Positions 29,575 through 39,227 of a DNA stretch of 64,000 nt are shown here, piece by piece. The notes beneath the pieces were generated by a model. The model had not been told where the DNA came from, searched no databases, and saw only the letters and a program-made list of their open reading frames with translations. Origin of the DNA: a bacterium (lineage in GTDB: Bacteria > UBP15 > UBA6099 > JAJRTR01); NCBI GenBank assembly GCA_024278215.1, contig JAJRTR010000052.1, forward strand, positions 1 through 64,000, read 5' to 3'. Each line of letters starts with the position of its first letter. Within the stretch, counting starts at the first letter, position 1. The position numbers and the translations under genes are program-made.

Positions 29575-29884
29575 AACTTGTGTGTTTTTCAATTTAGCAT
29601 AAGGGTCCTATTCCCCGCCGCTTGCGGCGTGATTAAAACCTTTGTTTTCTGATACCCCGTCCGCTTGCGGCGGGGGAGTTCATTGTGAGACTTTTGGAGA
29701 CATGACTGAAATTTGACCTTTAGTTCCGATCGTATCTACATATATTCTACTACTGTCACGTCAGGCTTGTAATGTCGCGGGAAAGGGCGGGGTCACCGCC
29801 CTATACTTTTATCGTTTTTACGCTACCCCATCTTCATCTTTTCTTTGATGACATGGCGCTACCTTTCATAAAAACACACTAGTT
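29575..29884 (+). repeat. MITE-like element with terminal inverted repeats, copy 4 (with internal insertion near left end)
   Basis: AACTTGTGTGTTTTTCAATTTA ... ATTGTGAGACTTTTGGAGACATGACTGAAATTTGACC ... CATCTTTTCTTTGATGACATGGCGCTACCTTTCATAAAAACACACTAGTT. Confidence 0.85.
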
Positions 29885-29900
29885 CAGAAATAATAAGAAA

Positions 29901-30452
29901 TTATTTATTGTCTTTATATTGTTTATTGATCCGTTCTATTATTTTGTCGGTAATATTGTCACCACCAAATATCACAGCAACTCTATCGAATACATAATCA
30001 TAGCCCTCGGCTTTGGCAATCTCGGCAGAGAATTTTATGACATCGTCCTCAACCTTTTTGAGTTTTTCGTTGCGGGCAGGGATCATATCCTGGCGAAACT
30101 TTTCATTTTCCATGACGATGATGCGTTGAACTTCGCTTTTCTGTTGATCAGTTAATTGCGACTCTTCTGTTACACCATATTTTTCTTTTATGAGATCGCG
30201 AACTTCTGATTCGCGTTGCGTTTTCAATCTGTCAAGTTCTTTGTCCCATCCAAGACTGATGGGATGGTTGTCAATAATTTTGTTGAGATCGATGGTAGCA
30301 ATTTTCAGAGAAGCTGGAGAGGCGACAGTAGAGGTAGCGGGGGGCACGACTTTTTCCGTGGCCGCAGATTCCTGAGAGAGGGAAGCGACTGGAGTGGTTG
30401 AAATGAGGGCAGCCACGAGGAAGGCGGCAGACGTTTTAAATATGTTTTTCAT
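29901..30452 (-). CDS. OmpH/Skp family periplasmic chaperone-like protein
   Basis: Signal peptide, LKIATIDLNKIIDNHP, charged helical region, C-terminal GYDYVFDRVAVIFGGDNITDKIIERIN. Confidence 0.85.
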   Translation of the reverse strand: MKNIFKTSAAFLVAALISTTPVASLSQESAATEKVVPPATSTVASPASLKIATIDLNKIIDNHPISLGWDKELDRLKTQRESEVRDLIKEKYGVTEESQLTDQQKSEVQRIIVMENEKFRQDMIPARNEKLKKVEDDVIKFSAEIAKAEGYDYVFDRVAVIFGGDNITDKIIERINKQYKDNK

Positions 30453-30541
30453 AGAAATACCTCCGTATAGTGAATGAAGATGAAACATAATTCTGCAATC
30501 AACTCTTACATTATGTTTTTTTACAGCCAAAAAAACAATAA

Positions 30542-30595
30542 TTTAATCGAAAAGAATTCTCCGATGCCGGTATCGGAGAATTCTTTTCGATTAAA
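30542..30595 (-). terminator. Rho-independent terminator of uppP with perfect 24-bp stem
   Basis: TTTAATCGAAAAGAATTCTCCGAT-gccggt-ATCGGAGAATTCTTTTCGATTAAA; minus strand followed by TTATTGTTTTTTT. uppP stop codon lies inside the stem. Confidence 0.9.
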
Positions 30596-31412
30596 AAAGG
30601 AACAGGGAACCAAGGATCGACACAGTGCCGAGCGCCCAGCAATAGATAGCAAACCATGTGAGCCTGCCTCGTGTCAGCACAGAGATAAGCCATTTCAGCG
30701 CGATCAGTCCGGAAACGAATGCCATTATTGCGCCCGCCAATACGGGTACGGCATTTTCGATCCCGGCGGATAACATGCTGGTTAGTTCAAATACCGATCC
30801 TGCAAGAATCACCGGAACCGCCAGTATGAAGGAGAACCGCGCGGCCTCTTTTCGGTCGACACCGAGGAAAAGAGCGGCGCAAATAGTAGCGCCGGAGCGT
30901 GATATGCCGGGCATAATCGCAAACGCCTGGGCAGTGCCTACAATAAGCGCCCCCGCGAGCCCGAGCGAAGCTGCCTTGCGGTTCGTTTTTTTTACCCTGT
31001 CTGCAAGAAACAGAAAGACACCTGTGATGAGAAGATCGACGCCCGCGATGGAGGCGGAGCCGAGTGCGGCTTCGAACTGATCTTTGAAAAGCAGGAAAGC
31101 GATTCCGGCAGGTAGTGTGCCGATGATTATCCAGAGTGCGAACTTGCGCCCGTCGGTCGCTGTGCCCGACCACGAATCATCCGACACAACATCCCGGCCG
31201 GCGACGGCCTGCAACAGCCCCGCTATGTCGCGACGGAAGAAAATCAAAAGTGCCAGCAGTGTGCCGAAATGCACCATGACATCGAAAAATACCATTTCTT
31301 CCTTAATATTGAGAATGTTCTGGAAGAGAACAAGATGTCCGGAACTGCTTACGGGAAGGAACTCCGTAAGGCCCTGCACAAGGCCGAGGAAAAGCGTTTC
31401 AATAATATTCAT
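30591..31412 (-). CDS. uppP: Undecaprenyl-diphosphatase (BacA/UppP)
   Basis: LVQGLTEFLPVSSSGHLVL and GISRSGATI motifs, multi-TM. Confidence 0.95.
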   Translation of the reverse strand: MNIIETLFLGLVQGLTEFLPVSSSGHLVLFQNILNIKEEMVFFDVMVHFGTLLALLIFFRRDIAGLLQAVAGRDVVSDDSWSGTATDGRKFALWIIIGTLPAGIAFLLFKDQFEAALGSASIAGVDLLITGVFLFLADRVKKTNRKAASLGLAGALIVGTAQAFAIMPGISRSGATICAALFLGVDRKEAARFSFILAVPVILAGSVFELTSMLSAGIENAVPVLAGAIMAFVSGLIALKWLISVLTRGRLTWFAIYCWALGTVSILGSLFLF

Positions 31413-31918
31413 TTATCTACTTTACCCAGTGACTCGACCGCTTCTTTCGCTGCGTGCCTGACGGTTTCGTCTTCGTCGAGAAGCAACCTGCTGATGGGGT
31501 CTATAGCGCGGGGCTCTCCAAGTGCTTCGAGGCTCTTGATAGCTTTTGTCTTCACCCACCAGCTGGGGTGAGACAGGAAACCCACGAGTTCCACCACTTC
31601 ATCATCGGTAAACGGCTGGTCAATGCCGAGTTTCTTCAAAGATTTCTCCGCTTCGCGCCGGACCCTGTGATTAAAATCAAGCAGAAGGTCCTTCAACTTC
31701 TGAACGGCGAGGTCGTCGCTGATTTTTGCAAACAACTTGCAGACATAAATCTTACCCTGCCAGTCGTTGAGTTTCAACTTGCGCAGGAATTGTACTGCTT
31801 CCTTTGAATCCGCGTGACGCTTCAACACGCGCAGCGCATACTCGCGTGTTTCCTTGTCTCCACGGGCGAGATCGCGAAAGAGGTCGTTTTTATTTTCTAT
31901 GCTCAGGGTCACACCCAT
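31409..31918 (-). CDS. HEAT-repeat domain protein
   Basis: Repeated helical pairs: AVQKLKDLLLDFNHRVRREAEKSLKKLG, PSWWVKTKAIKSLEALGEPRAIDPISRLLLDEDETVRHAAKEAVESLG; overlaps uppP start by 4 bp. Confidence 0.85.
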   Translation of the reverse strand: MGVTLSIENKNDLFRDLARGDKETREYALRVLKRHADSKEAVQFLRKLKLNDWQGKIYVCKLFAKISDDLAVQKLKDLLLDFNHRVRREAEKSLKKLGIDQPFTDDEVVELVGFLSHPSWWVKTKAIKSLEALGEPRAIDPISRLLLDEDETVRHAAKEAVESLGKVDK

Positions 31919-32222
31919 AACTGCCTCCCTCCAGTTGATCCTCATCGGCGGCGCGGCTTGCGCCTACGCAAAAAAACCGACAACATCGTCCGTTTATCAA
32001 GTAGATACCCCGGCACCGCATATTTTAAACTCTATATGTTCGGATTGTCTTTTCCTAACCCGGCTGCGCCGGGTCATGTATGATGCTGACTTTTTGCTGT
32101 GCGGGCTCTTCCTTCCCGGGCGGTCTTTCACCTATAATATCGAAAATCGGTTCCACAGGTTTCGAGCAACCGGCACGCCGGTTTCTCGATGCGGAACTAA
32201 TAGGCAAACAAGAGGACTTACG

Positions 32223-32738
32223 ATGAGATTCAAGATGGACCACATATTCAACTGGCCCGCAGAGACGATAGTGGAGCCGCTCAAGAGGGGCGAGGATATT
32301 GTGCCGATGGACAGGTTGCCGAATGTTTCCGCTCGCAAGGTGCTGAGTACCGAGCGAAAAGGCGACAAAATCTTCAGCCGTGTCGAGTGGTGTGTGCATG
32401 GCCAGATTCCCAGGGTTGCGCAGAGGATTATCCGACCGGAGATGCTTACTTTTATCGAGGAATCCGTCTGGGACGACAACGACTTTTCTTTCACGACGAA
32501 AATTATTCCGCATTACCTGAAGGATAAAATCAGATGCAAGACGACCAGCCGTTATCATGTCGACGGCCCGAAGGTGACGCGACGCAGGTTCCAGGGAGAG
32601 CTGAGAATACTGTTGCCGATTATCAACACAGTGGTCGAAAAAGCGATTATCGAACATCTGAAAAAGAACAACGACGAAAACGCCAGGATGCTGCGCAAGA
32701 TACTCGAGGAGCGACACGGCCCCCCACAGAAGGACTGA
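32223..32738 (+). CDS. DUF2505/START-like domain protein
   Basis: MRFKMDHIFNWPAETI...; PRELI/DUF2505-like pattern with C-terminal NTVVEKAIIEHLKKNNDENARML. Confidence 0.55.
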   Translation: MRFKMDHIFNWPAETIVEPLKRGEDIVPMDRLPNVSARKVLSTERKGDKIFSRVEWCVHGQIPRVAQRIIRPEMLTFIEESVWDDNDFSFTTKIIPHYLKDKIRCKTTSRYHVDGPKVTRRRFQGELRILLPIINTVVEKAIIEHLKKNNDENARMLRKILEERHGPPQKD

Positions 32739-32743
32739 TTGCG

Positions 32744-33616
32744 CTACCACGGCGGTTTGAAGCTTGTGTCGTACCTGATGTTGTCGAGGATGCTCTGCCC
32801 GATGCCTCTGCCCAGTGCGAAGGGAGTCATGGCGAACATCCGGCTGAGGCCGTCGAAAAGTTCTTCTTTGAAATCTTCCACTTCCGCCACAAAAATATGC
32901 TTGAAACGGCCAAGTTTCTCGCATTGTTTTATCGCTGTCTCGCGGCTGCCGAGCCTGTCCACCAGTCCGAGTTTCTTTGCTTCTTCGCCCAGATACAGTC
33001 GACCGGAGGCGAGAGCAGCGATTTTCTTCTTATCGAGACCCCGGTTTCTTGCGACCGACTCGACGAACTTGTCATGTATCTTATTTATGTGTTCCTGTAT
33101 CTGCTTTTTTTCTTTTTCCGTGGTTTTCCTGAATGGAACGCCCATGTCTTTGAACTCGCCCGACTTGAACCCTTCATAGCCGATACCATGCTTTTTCATC
33201 AACCCGGAAAATTCAAGATGAGTGCTGATTACACCTATGCTGCCGATGCCGCTCATGGGGTCGGCCACGATCCTGTCGCAGGCGCTTGCTATCCAGTAGC
33301 CGCCGGATGCAGCGAGGTCCCGCACCCATGCGACCGTGTGCGCCTCGGACGCTGTGACGGCATCGGCGATCTCTTTGCTCGGCAGCACGGAACCGCCGGG
33401 ACTGTTGATCTCAAAAATAATCGCTTTCACGCCGCGACTGTTCGCCCAGTTTATCTTCTGCACTATCCTGTCGGGGTTCACCGCTTTGAACTGGGGAGAG
33501 CGGCTGCCGCCTGGAATGATCGGGCCGCAGATGCGTATCTTTGCAATAACACGGCCTGCCACAGGGGCTGCCAGCATCTTCTGGAAACTCGATATGCTTT
33601 TGCCTTTTCGCGCCAT
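32744..33616 (-). CDS. sppA: Signal peptide peptidase SppA-like (S49 family)
   Basis: GVKAIIFEINSPGGSVLPSKEIADAV, AASGGYWIASACDRIVADPMSGIGSIGVI, SGRLYLGEEAKKLGLVDRLG. Confidence 0.9.
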   Translation of the reverse strand: MARKGKSISSFQKMLAAPVAGRVIAKIRICGPIIPGGSRSPQFKAVNPDRIVQKINWANSRGVKAIIFEINSPGGSVLPSKEIADAVTASEAHTVAWVRDLAASGGYWIASACDRIVADPMSGIGSIGVISTHLEFSGLMKKHGIGYEGFKSGEFKDMGVPFRKTTEKEKKQIQEHINKIHDKFVESVARNRGLDKKKIAALASGRLYLGEEAKKLGLVDRLGSRETAIKQCEKLGRFKHIFVAEVEDFKEELFDGLSRMFAMTPFALGRGIGQSILDNIRYDTSFKPPW

Positions 33617-33778
33617 ATTTCCACATCACCTTTCACAAGCAGTTCAAGTGTAACAGAGAGCCGTTTTTAAATCAATTGAATTCCAACGATGAAAATGTAA
33701 TAATTAGATAACGCAATCGGCGAAAAAACATAACTATCATCAACGGCAAGCCGGGCACAGCCACCGGACACCGAAAAT

Positions 33779-34228
33779 ATGCAGCGAGAGCGACAGATCC
33801 GGTTCATGAAGATTGAAGAAAACGAAGTTTACACAACAAAAGAAGTTGCGCAGATCCTTAAGATAAGCCTTCCAACAGTGAAACGCATGTTGAAGGACGG
33901 CAGGCTGAAGTCCACACGAATCGGACGCCAGCACAGGTTTCTCGGTCGTGAACTGCTTGATATCCTGCGGACCCGCGAAGACTTGAGAAGGCCGGAAGAA
34001 AGAGGCGGCGATGTCGCTGCACCGCAACTGCCCGCCACAGAACTCTCACCTGTCGAGAAGCGACAGCGCGACTACATGCTTGGTCGCAGAGTTGCAAAAA
34101 CCATCTCCGACGACGACGGCAATGTCCTCTTCCCCTCCGGTATGACAGTCAACGAAGACACCATCATAAAAGCCAAACGCCGCCACAGGATGATGGAGCT
34201 CTTTGCCGCTCTCGAACGCGAATCGTAA
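33779..34228 (+). CDS. Excisionase-type helix-turn-helix DNA-binding protein
   Basis: EVYTTKEVAQILKISLPTVKRMLKDGRLKSTRIGRQHRFLGRELLDIL is a MerR/excisionase-like HTH; C-terminal LGRRVAKTISDDDGNVLFPSGMTVNEDTIIKAK module. Confidence 0.8.
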   Translation: MQRERQIRFMKIEENEVYTTKEVAQILKISLPTVKRMLKDGRLKSTRIGRQHRFLGRELLDILRTREDLRRPEERGGDVAAPQLPATELSPVEKRQRDYMLGRRVAKTISDDDGNVLFPSGMTVNEDTIIKAKRRHRMMELFAALERES

Positions 34229-34425
34229 TCATTCTCCACATTGTTTGTATATGCAATTTTTTATCAGTATCCGTTCGCAGATAAACTGTTCGCAACGGAA
34301 CATCTGAAATTCATGGAATGCAAGGACTGTGTCGTTGCAACTGTAAAGAAGTCGCATTTCGCAAAAACTGACGTTTTTGCATTCCAGGATTTTCTGTTAT
34401 CGCCGTTAAACTCGAAATCCGTGTG

Positions 34426-34497
34426 TTGTCATTCTGGGTGAAGCGAAGAATCTCCAGGTGTTTAACGCATTTTTTTCAATGCCCCCAGTGAACAGTT
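34426..34497 (+). repeat. Dispersed TTGTCATTCTGGGTGAAGCGAAGAATCTCCAGGTGTTTAACGCATT repeat, copy 2
   Basis: Matches reverse complement of 14915-14988. Confidence 0.8.
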
Positions 34498-34561
34498 GCC
34501 TTTTCGAAGAACCCGTTAACGGTATTCGGCTGTGATCGGCTTCCTTTATCAACATCTGCGT

Positions 34562-34676
34562 TGTCGGCGCAAAATCATCCTATTATACAAGTTGCCTGCG
34601 GGGATTTTGCACCTCTGCCTTGCTTCCGAACAATTTCATTCGACCTCGCTACGAACATAATTTTGCAATTGGTGCC
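34562..34676 (-). repeat. AGCCAATTGCAAAATTATGTTCGTAGCGAGGTCGA-type repeat, copy 2
   Basis: Minus strand CAATTGCAAAATTATGTTCGTAGCGAGGTCGAATGAAATTGTTCGGAAGCAAGGCAGAGGTGCAAAATCCCCGCAGGC...GATTTTGCGCCGACAACGCAG. Confidence 0.85.
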
Positions 34677-34770
34677 TTTGTATTGATGTGCTCGAGTTGT
34701 GCGTCCCGTCCGGCATGGGAACCCTGCCCCCAATGATCTTTTTGTTCGCCTGAAGGCTCCATAATACACA

Positions 34771-34799
34771 AAAAAAGCCACCTTTAACAGTGGCTTTTA
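34771..34799 (-). terminator. Rho-independent terminator after flagellin gene
   Basis: Minus strand AAGCCACTGTTAAAGGTGGCTTTTTTT. Confidence 0.85.
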
Positions 34800-34828
34800 T
34801 CATTTCTGTCGCAGAAGATTACGTTATT

Positions 34829-35671
34829 TTATCCGTTCATTCCGAGAAGTTTCAATACACCAAACCCCTGGGCGTTGGACTGCGATAGTGCGGAAAGGCT
34901 AACCTGGTTGAGCAACTGTGCCCTGACCTGACTGGAAATAGTCAAAGCGAAGTCCGTGTCTGCAATTCTTGAGTTTGCGGCGGCGTTATTGATGCGCTGT
35001 GTGTAGAGATCGTTTGTGGCGTACTGGAGCCTGTTTTCTGTGACTCCCAGATCGACTCTTGCGTTGGAAACCTGTTCGAGCGCCGTGTCGATTTCATCTA
35101 TTGCGTTCTGGGAATTAGTCACATTGGAAACGTCGGAAGCGGCGAGCCCCATCGAGTTGGATGTGCTTTCGTCGAGTGTCACGTCAAGCTGCTGGTCAGG
35201 CGAATTGTCGGGGCCGACCTGGGCCGCCTGGGTACCATAAGTGCCGTTGAGCAGGTCTTTAGTGTTGAATTGTGCGGCGTTGCCGGATCTTGTAAGTTCG
35301 CTTTTCAACGACTGGTATTCAGCATCGAGATTTGCCCTGTCTGCATCCGTGAGTGTTGCTTCATTTGATGATCTTACGGCGAGGTCCCTCATTCTTACGA
35401 GTACATCCTGCTGGTTTGCCAGGGTCGAGTCCGCCGTGCGGGTAAGATTTACCGTGTCCTGGGCGTTGTAAACAGCCTGATCGATGCCGCTGATCTGTGA
35501 GCGGAACATCTGGGAAATTGCAAGACCGCTGGGGTCTATTCCTGCATTGATCAGCCTGTTGCCGGAAGATAGTTGTGCGATGTTTTTGTTTATTAGTAGT
35601 GAGTTCACTCTCATCGCATTCATCGCGAATAGTGATGAGGTATTGCCTACGCTTCCTATTCCTAAAGCCAT
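34829..35671 (-). CDS. Flagellin (compact)
   Basis: NAMRVNSLLINKNIAQLSSGNRLINAGIDPSGLAISQMFRSQISGIDQA; C-terminal NRLQYATNDLYTQRINNAAANSRIADTDFA. Start set to MALGIGS at 35671; upstream ORF extension is not flagellin-like. Confidence 0.92.
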   Translation of the reverse strand: MALGIGSVGNTSSLFAMNAMRVNSLLINKNIAQLSSGNRLINAGIDPSGLAISQMFRSQISGIDQAVYNAQDTVNLTRTADSTLANQQDVLVRMRDLAVRSSNEATLTDADRANLDAEYQSLKSELTRSGNAAQFNTKDLLNGTYGTQAAQVGPDNSPDQQLDVTLDESTSNSMGLAASDVSNVTNSQNAIDEIDTALEQVSNARVDLGVTENRLQYATNDLYTQRINNAAANSRIADTDFALTISSQVRAQLLNQVSLSALSQSNAQGFGVLKLLGMNG

Positions 35672-35731
35672 TTTTACCACCGTCCCTGTGTGTTTTTTTC
35701 TCCTCCTGAGATAGCTTTCGTCCTGATATAT

Positions 35732-35760
35732 ATTAAAACATAATAAATGGAATATGTCAA
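35732..35760 (-). promoter_or_regulatory. Sigma70-type promoter for flagellin
   Basis: Minus strand TTGACA - 17 bp - TTTAAT, 61 bp upstream of the flagellin start codon. Confidence 0.6.
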
Positions 35761-36016
35761 CCCCTGGTTCAGCGGTGCGGAATGATGGGGAGGGTGAGTG
35801 AGTAGAGGCGTGCCTTGTGTAGTTAGTGCTTGCACAGATAGCCCGCATTGGTGAAATATGCGGGTTAACAATTTCCGGTGACAACATCCTGTCGCTTACG
35901 ACGCGATTAAGAACCTGCCGTATGCGTCGCGAAAATGTTATCATAAAAACTATCTGCATTATTACCCGGAATAGTGTAGAATATCCGGCAGCAACCAGAC
36001 AGGAGCAACTTGATAG

Positions 36017-37681
36017 ATGGACAGAAGTGAAATTGAAAAACTTTTTCCGGCCCTCATCGAAAACACAAATGATGTGATTACGATTATTTCAATTGGGGGC
36101 GATTTGTTATATATCAATTACACCGACTACGGCAACAAAAAGTTGCTGTATAGTGCAGACGACCTGATGGGAGCTTCATGGAAAAAATATATAAAACCGA
36201 TTGCCGGCGGTGTTTCTCTCGATGAAATATTTGAATCTGTAGCCAGAGGGAATGAATGGTACGGGGAAATACCGATGGCAAACGCGGACGGAAGCGAATT
36301 ATTGATTCAATCCCGCTTTTTCCCTATACGAAACGAGAAGAGAGAGACTACCCATATCGGTGGAATGCACAGGGATATTACAACGATAAAGAAGCAGATG
36401 AAATTCTCGGATTTCAGGGTGAAAACAGAAAAAACCATATCGAGGATATCAAAGAGATTCATACCGCCGTTCGACCTGAATGCGGCAATAGATGAATCAC
36501 TCGAGGACATCGGCAGTCTCTTTCAGGTCGACAGAGCATATATTTTCCGCATCGATAATGACTCCTTCACAGCCAGCAACACAAACGAATGGGTAGCGGA
36601 AGGGATAGAGCCGCAGAAAGACAATCTCCAGGATTTCGACATGCGCATGGTGCCGTGGTGGAATGAGTATATAAAAGAAGGCCGTACGGTGAATATATAT
36701 GACGTGTCAACACTGCCCGAAGAGGCGACCGCCGAAAGAGAAATGCTCGAAGCGCAGGGGATAAAATCAATTATCGTTGTGCACTCCCGGCCCGGAAGCG
36801 CGCTGGCCGGTTTCATGGGTCTGGACAGTGTGAAAAGAAAAAGGTACTGGGCCGCCGAAGACGAGACCATGCTGAAGACGGCATGGGAGATAATATCGAG
36901 AGGGATCGAGCATGACAGGGGCGAGACGGAGCGACGCCTGCTTATAGACCATTTGATCGAAACGAAAAAATACGAGGCTGTAGGCAGGCTCGCGGCCGGT
37001 GTCGCTCACGATTTCAACAATCTTATGGCGGTCATCATGGGAAGTGTGTCGCTACTGCGCAACATCGACCTTGCAGGAGATAAAGTCGCCTCGAGATGCC
37101 TGGACGATATTATGGAAGCCTCGGTTTGTGCAAACAGCCTGACCTCAAGCCTTCTCTCCTTTTCCCGGCAGGACAGCCTTCAGATGTTCGATGTCGACAT
37201 CGCGGCACTGGTGACGGAAACATGCAGGCTGGCACGCAGCAACCTGTCTGAAACGATACGAATCGAAGAAACCTTCGAAGAAAGTCTGGAGCAGATATTT
37301 TGCGACCGGAACAGGATTTTCCAGACTATTGTCGCGATATTGCTGAATGCCGGAGACGCGCTTCCGGATGGCGGTCTCATCAGAATAAATGTTTCACATA
37401 CTAAATATAAAAAGTCGAGATCAAGCCCGCATTTTAAAATATCGAAAGGTGATTATCTCAAAATCTCAATATCAGACAACGGGATCGGGATGGATCGTGA
37501 TGTTGCCGAAAAAATATTCGATCCTTTCTTTACAACCAAGGACCCCGACAGAGGCATCGGCCTGGGCCTGTCTCACGCATACGGCGTGGTCAGCGACCAC
37601 AAAGGCGCTATTTTTATCGAGACCGCACCGGGCAGAGGGTCCACGTTCGATGTCCTGCTGCCTTTCGCGACGGGCTGTTAA
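36017..37681 (+). CDS. PAS-GAF sensor histidine kinase
   Basis: PAS-like N-terminus, GAF-like middle, [46 protein letters not shown]. Confidence 0.9.
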   Translation: MDRSEIEKLFPALIENTNDVITIISIGGDLLYINYTDYGNKKLLYSADDLMGASWKKYIKPIAGGVSLDEIFESVARGNEWYGEIPMANADGSELLIQSRFFPIRNEKRETTHIGGMHRDITTIKKQMKFSDFRVKTEKTISRISKRFIPPFDLNAAIDESLEDIGSLFQVDRAYIFRIDNDSFTASNTNEWVAEGIEPQKDNLQDFDMRMVPWWNEYIKEGRTVNIYDVSTLPEEATAEREMLEAQGIKSIIVVHSRPGSALAGFMGLDSVKRKRYWAAEDETMLKTAWEIISRGIEHDRGETERRLLIDHLIETKKYEAVGRLAAGVAHDFNNLMAVIMGSVSLLRNIDLAGDKVASRCLDDIMEASVCANSLTSSLLSFSRQDSLQMFDVDIAALVTETCRLARSNLSETIRIEETFEESLEQIFCDRNRIFQTIVAILLNAGDALPDGGLIRINVSHTKYKKSRSSPHFKISKGDYLKISISDNGIGMDRDVAEKIFDPFFTTKDPDRGIGLGLSHAYGVVSDHKGAIFIETAPGRGSTFDVLLPFATGC

Positions 37682-37702
37682 AAGAGATCTCCGTTACGGA
37701 GA

Positions 37703-39130
37703 TTATTCGTGATAAATGAGTACAGCGTTGGCGATGCCGCGCTCGGTGCCGCCGGGCAGCTGGTTTATGATTTTATCGCCGATCACGATTTCGCTGGAGC
37801 CGCCGCCGTCGAGGTTTATCGCCTGTATCGAGCCGAGCGAAAGAAGGAATTTCGCGAGTTCGTTGAGGGTCATACCTGCACTGCGAGTGTTTCGTCCCTC
37901 GATCACCACAAAGATAATATGATTGTTGTTTGTAATGCCGCAGGCGGTGCGCGGGTTGCGGTCTGCCACGATACCGGATGAAATCGTGAAATCCTCGACA
38001 AGTTTGTCCTGTATCACACTGTCGTGAATCAGCAGTGGCCCGGCGGAGAAACCATATTTTATATTTTTAAGGTCGGGATAGGACGCGAGTGTGACGACGG
38101 CTTTGTCACCTTTCTTTATCTTGTCAAGGAATTCTTTGTGCGAATCGCCGCCGGTAAGAACGAATCCGTCGATGGGTATGGCCGTATCTCCTTTAGAGAA
38201 GCCCGTAACGATGCCGTTGCGAACGATAACGGCGCGTCGGTCGGCGGCGGAGCCTGTGGTTTTCCCGAATTCGGGGGTGAAGATGGAAAGTCGGCCGATG
38301 CCGCCGGGCCAGTTGAGCCTGTGCACGTACTGAAGGTGCTGATCGCCGACTTTGATGCTAAGGCTCGCGTTGGGGCGCATCATCACGGGCACGCCGTCGA
38401 AGTTCAGACCGAAAAAACCGCGATACCTGTCGGGCAGCATGAGTACTTTGCCGCGCACGACGAGCATGTCTATCGGCGCGCCGGAACTCATGTTGAAGTA
38501 GCCGCCGTTTATGCCGATGGCCGCGCCTTTGCGTTTCACCAGCGACGACAGCTTCTCTTTGCCGCCGAGGCGATCGTCCCCGATTGTCACCGCCAGTTTT
38601 ATCTCCGGCCTGTTGAGATCGAGGTCCAGCACATGCGCCGTCATCGGGCCCGCCTCCGTCATAAACTGCTTGTACGTATAATTTATACCCGGCAGGACTT
38701 CCGTTTTTTCTTCCCGCTCTTCGACCTTTGTCGGTATGTATATCAACACATCGTTCGTGCCTGCGACAGGTGTGATTTTATAAGGAAGAATGTATTTCAG
38801 GTCGAGCACGACCCTTACAGTGGTCGGCTCGGGGCGGCCCACACGGATGCTTTTCAGAATCAAATCCGAATAATCCTTTTTGTAGGGTACGAGTTTTGTG
38901 TCGGAGTCTTTGAAATCGATCACGAGCCGCGGCGGGTCTTTGAGCGTAAAGGCGGCGGGAGTGACCGGGGCGGACGAGAACCGGCAGAGAACAGACATGC
39001 CTTCCGCAGTCGATTTGTTGATTACTTCCCGTAGCCACGGCGCTGCCGACGCGGCGGTCGGAAAAACAAGTACAACCAAAAGAGCCAATTGCAAAAGAAA
39101 AGTAATTGTCGCGTAAACTTTTTTTATCAT
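37703..39130 (-). CDS. Phosphodiester glycosidase (NAGPA-like) domain protein with AMIN-like N-terminal domain
   Basis: Signal peptide; PPRLVIDFKDSDTKL...PTTVRVVLDLK (AMIN-like); GINGGYFNMSSGAPIDMLV, INLDGGGSSEIVI, RGIANAVLI (NAGPA). Start MIKKVYA at 39130; upstream MSTKKRC is repeat-derived. Confidence 0.85.
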   Translation of the reverse strand: MIKKVYATITFLLQLALLVVLVFPTAASAAPWLREVINKSTAEGMSVLCRFSSAPVTPAAFTLKDPPRLVIDFKDSDTKLVPYKKDYSDLILKSIRVGRPEPTTVRVVLDLKYILPYKITPVAGTNDVLIYIPTKVEEREEKTEVLPGINYTYKQFMTEAGPMTAHVLDLDLNRPEIKLAVTIGDDRLGGKEKLSSLVKRKGAAIGINGGYFNMSSGAPIDMLVVRGKVLMLPDRYRGFFGLNFDGVPVMMRPNASLSIKVGDQHLQYVHRLNWPGGIGRLSIFTPEFGKTTGSAADRRAVIVRNGIVTGFSKGDTAIPIDGFVLTGGDSHKEFLDKIKKGDKAVVTLASYPDLKNIKYGFSAGPLLIHDSVIQDKLVEDFTISSGIVADRNPRTACGITNNNHIIFVVIEGRNTRSAGMTLNELAKFLLSLGSIQAINLDGGGSSEIVIGDKIINQLPGGTERGIANAVLIYHE

Positions 39131-39227
39131 GTTATCTCCGTGTGCAGTCGTACATCTTTTCTTTGTAGACACGACACCAGTGGACAGTTATCCATATTAT
39201 ATGTTCCGTCTTTCCGAACGACCGGTT

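Noticed and set aside
32055-32924. 289-aa minus-strand ORF antisense to the DUF2505-like gene
   Set aside because: Runs across an intergenic region and the opposite strand of better-supported genes; composition not protein-like.
39131-39172. Upstream extension MSTKKRCTTAHGDN of the NAGPA-like protein
   Set aside because: Derived from a partial dispersed repeat; the signal peptide starts at MIKKVYATITFLLQLALL (39130).
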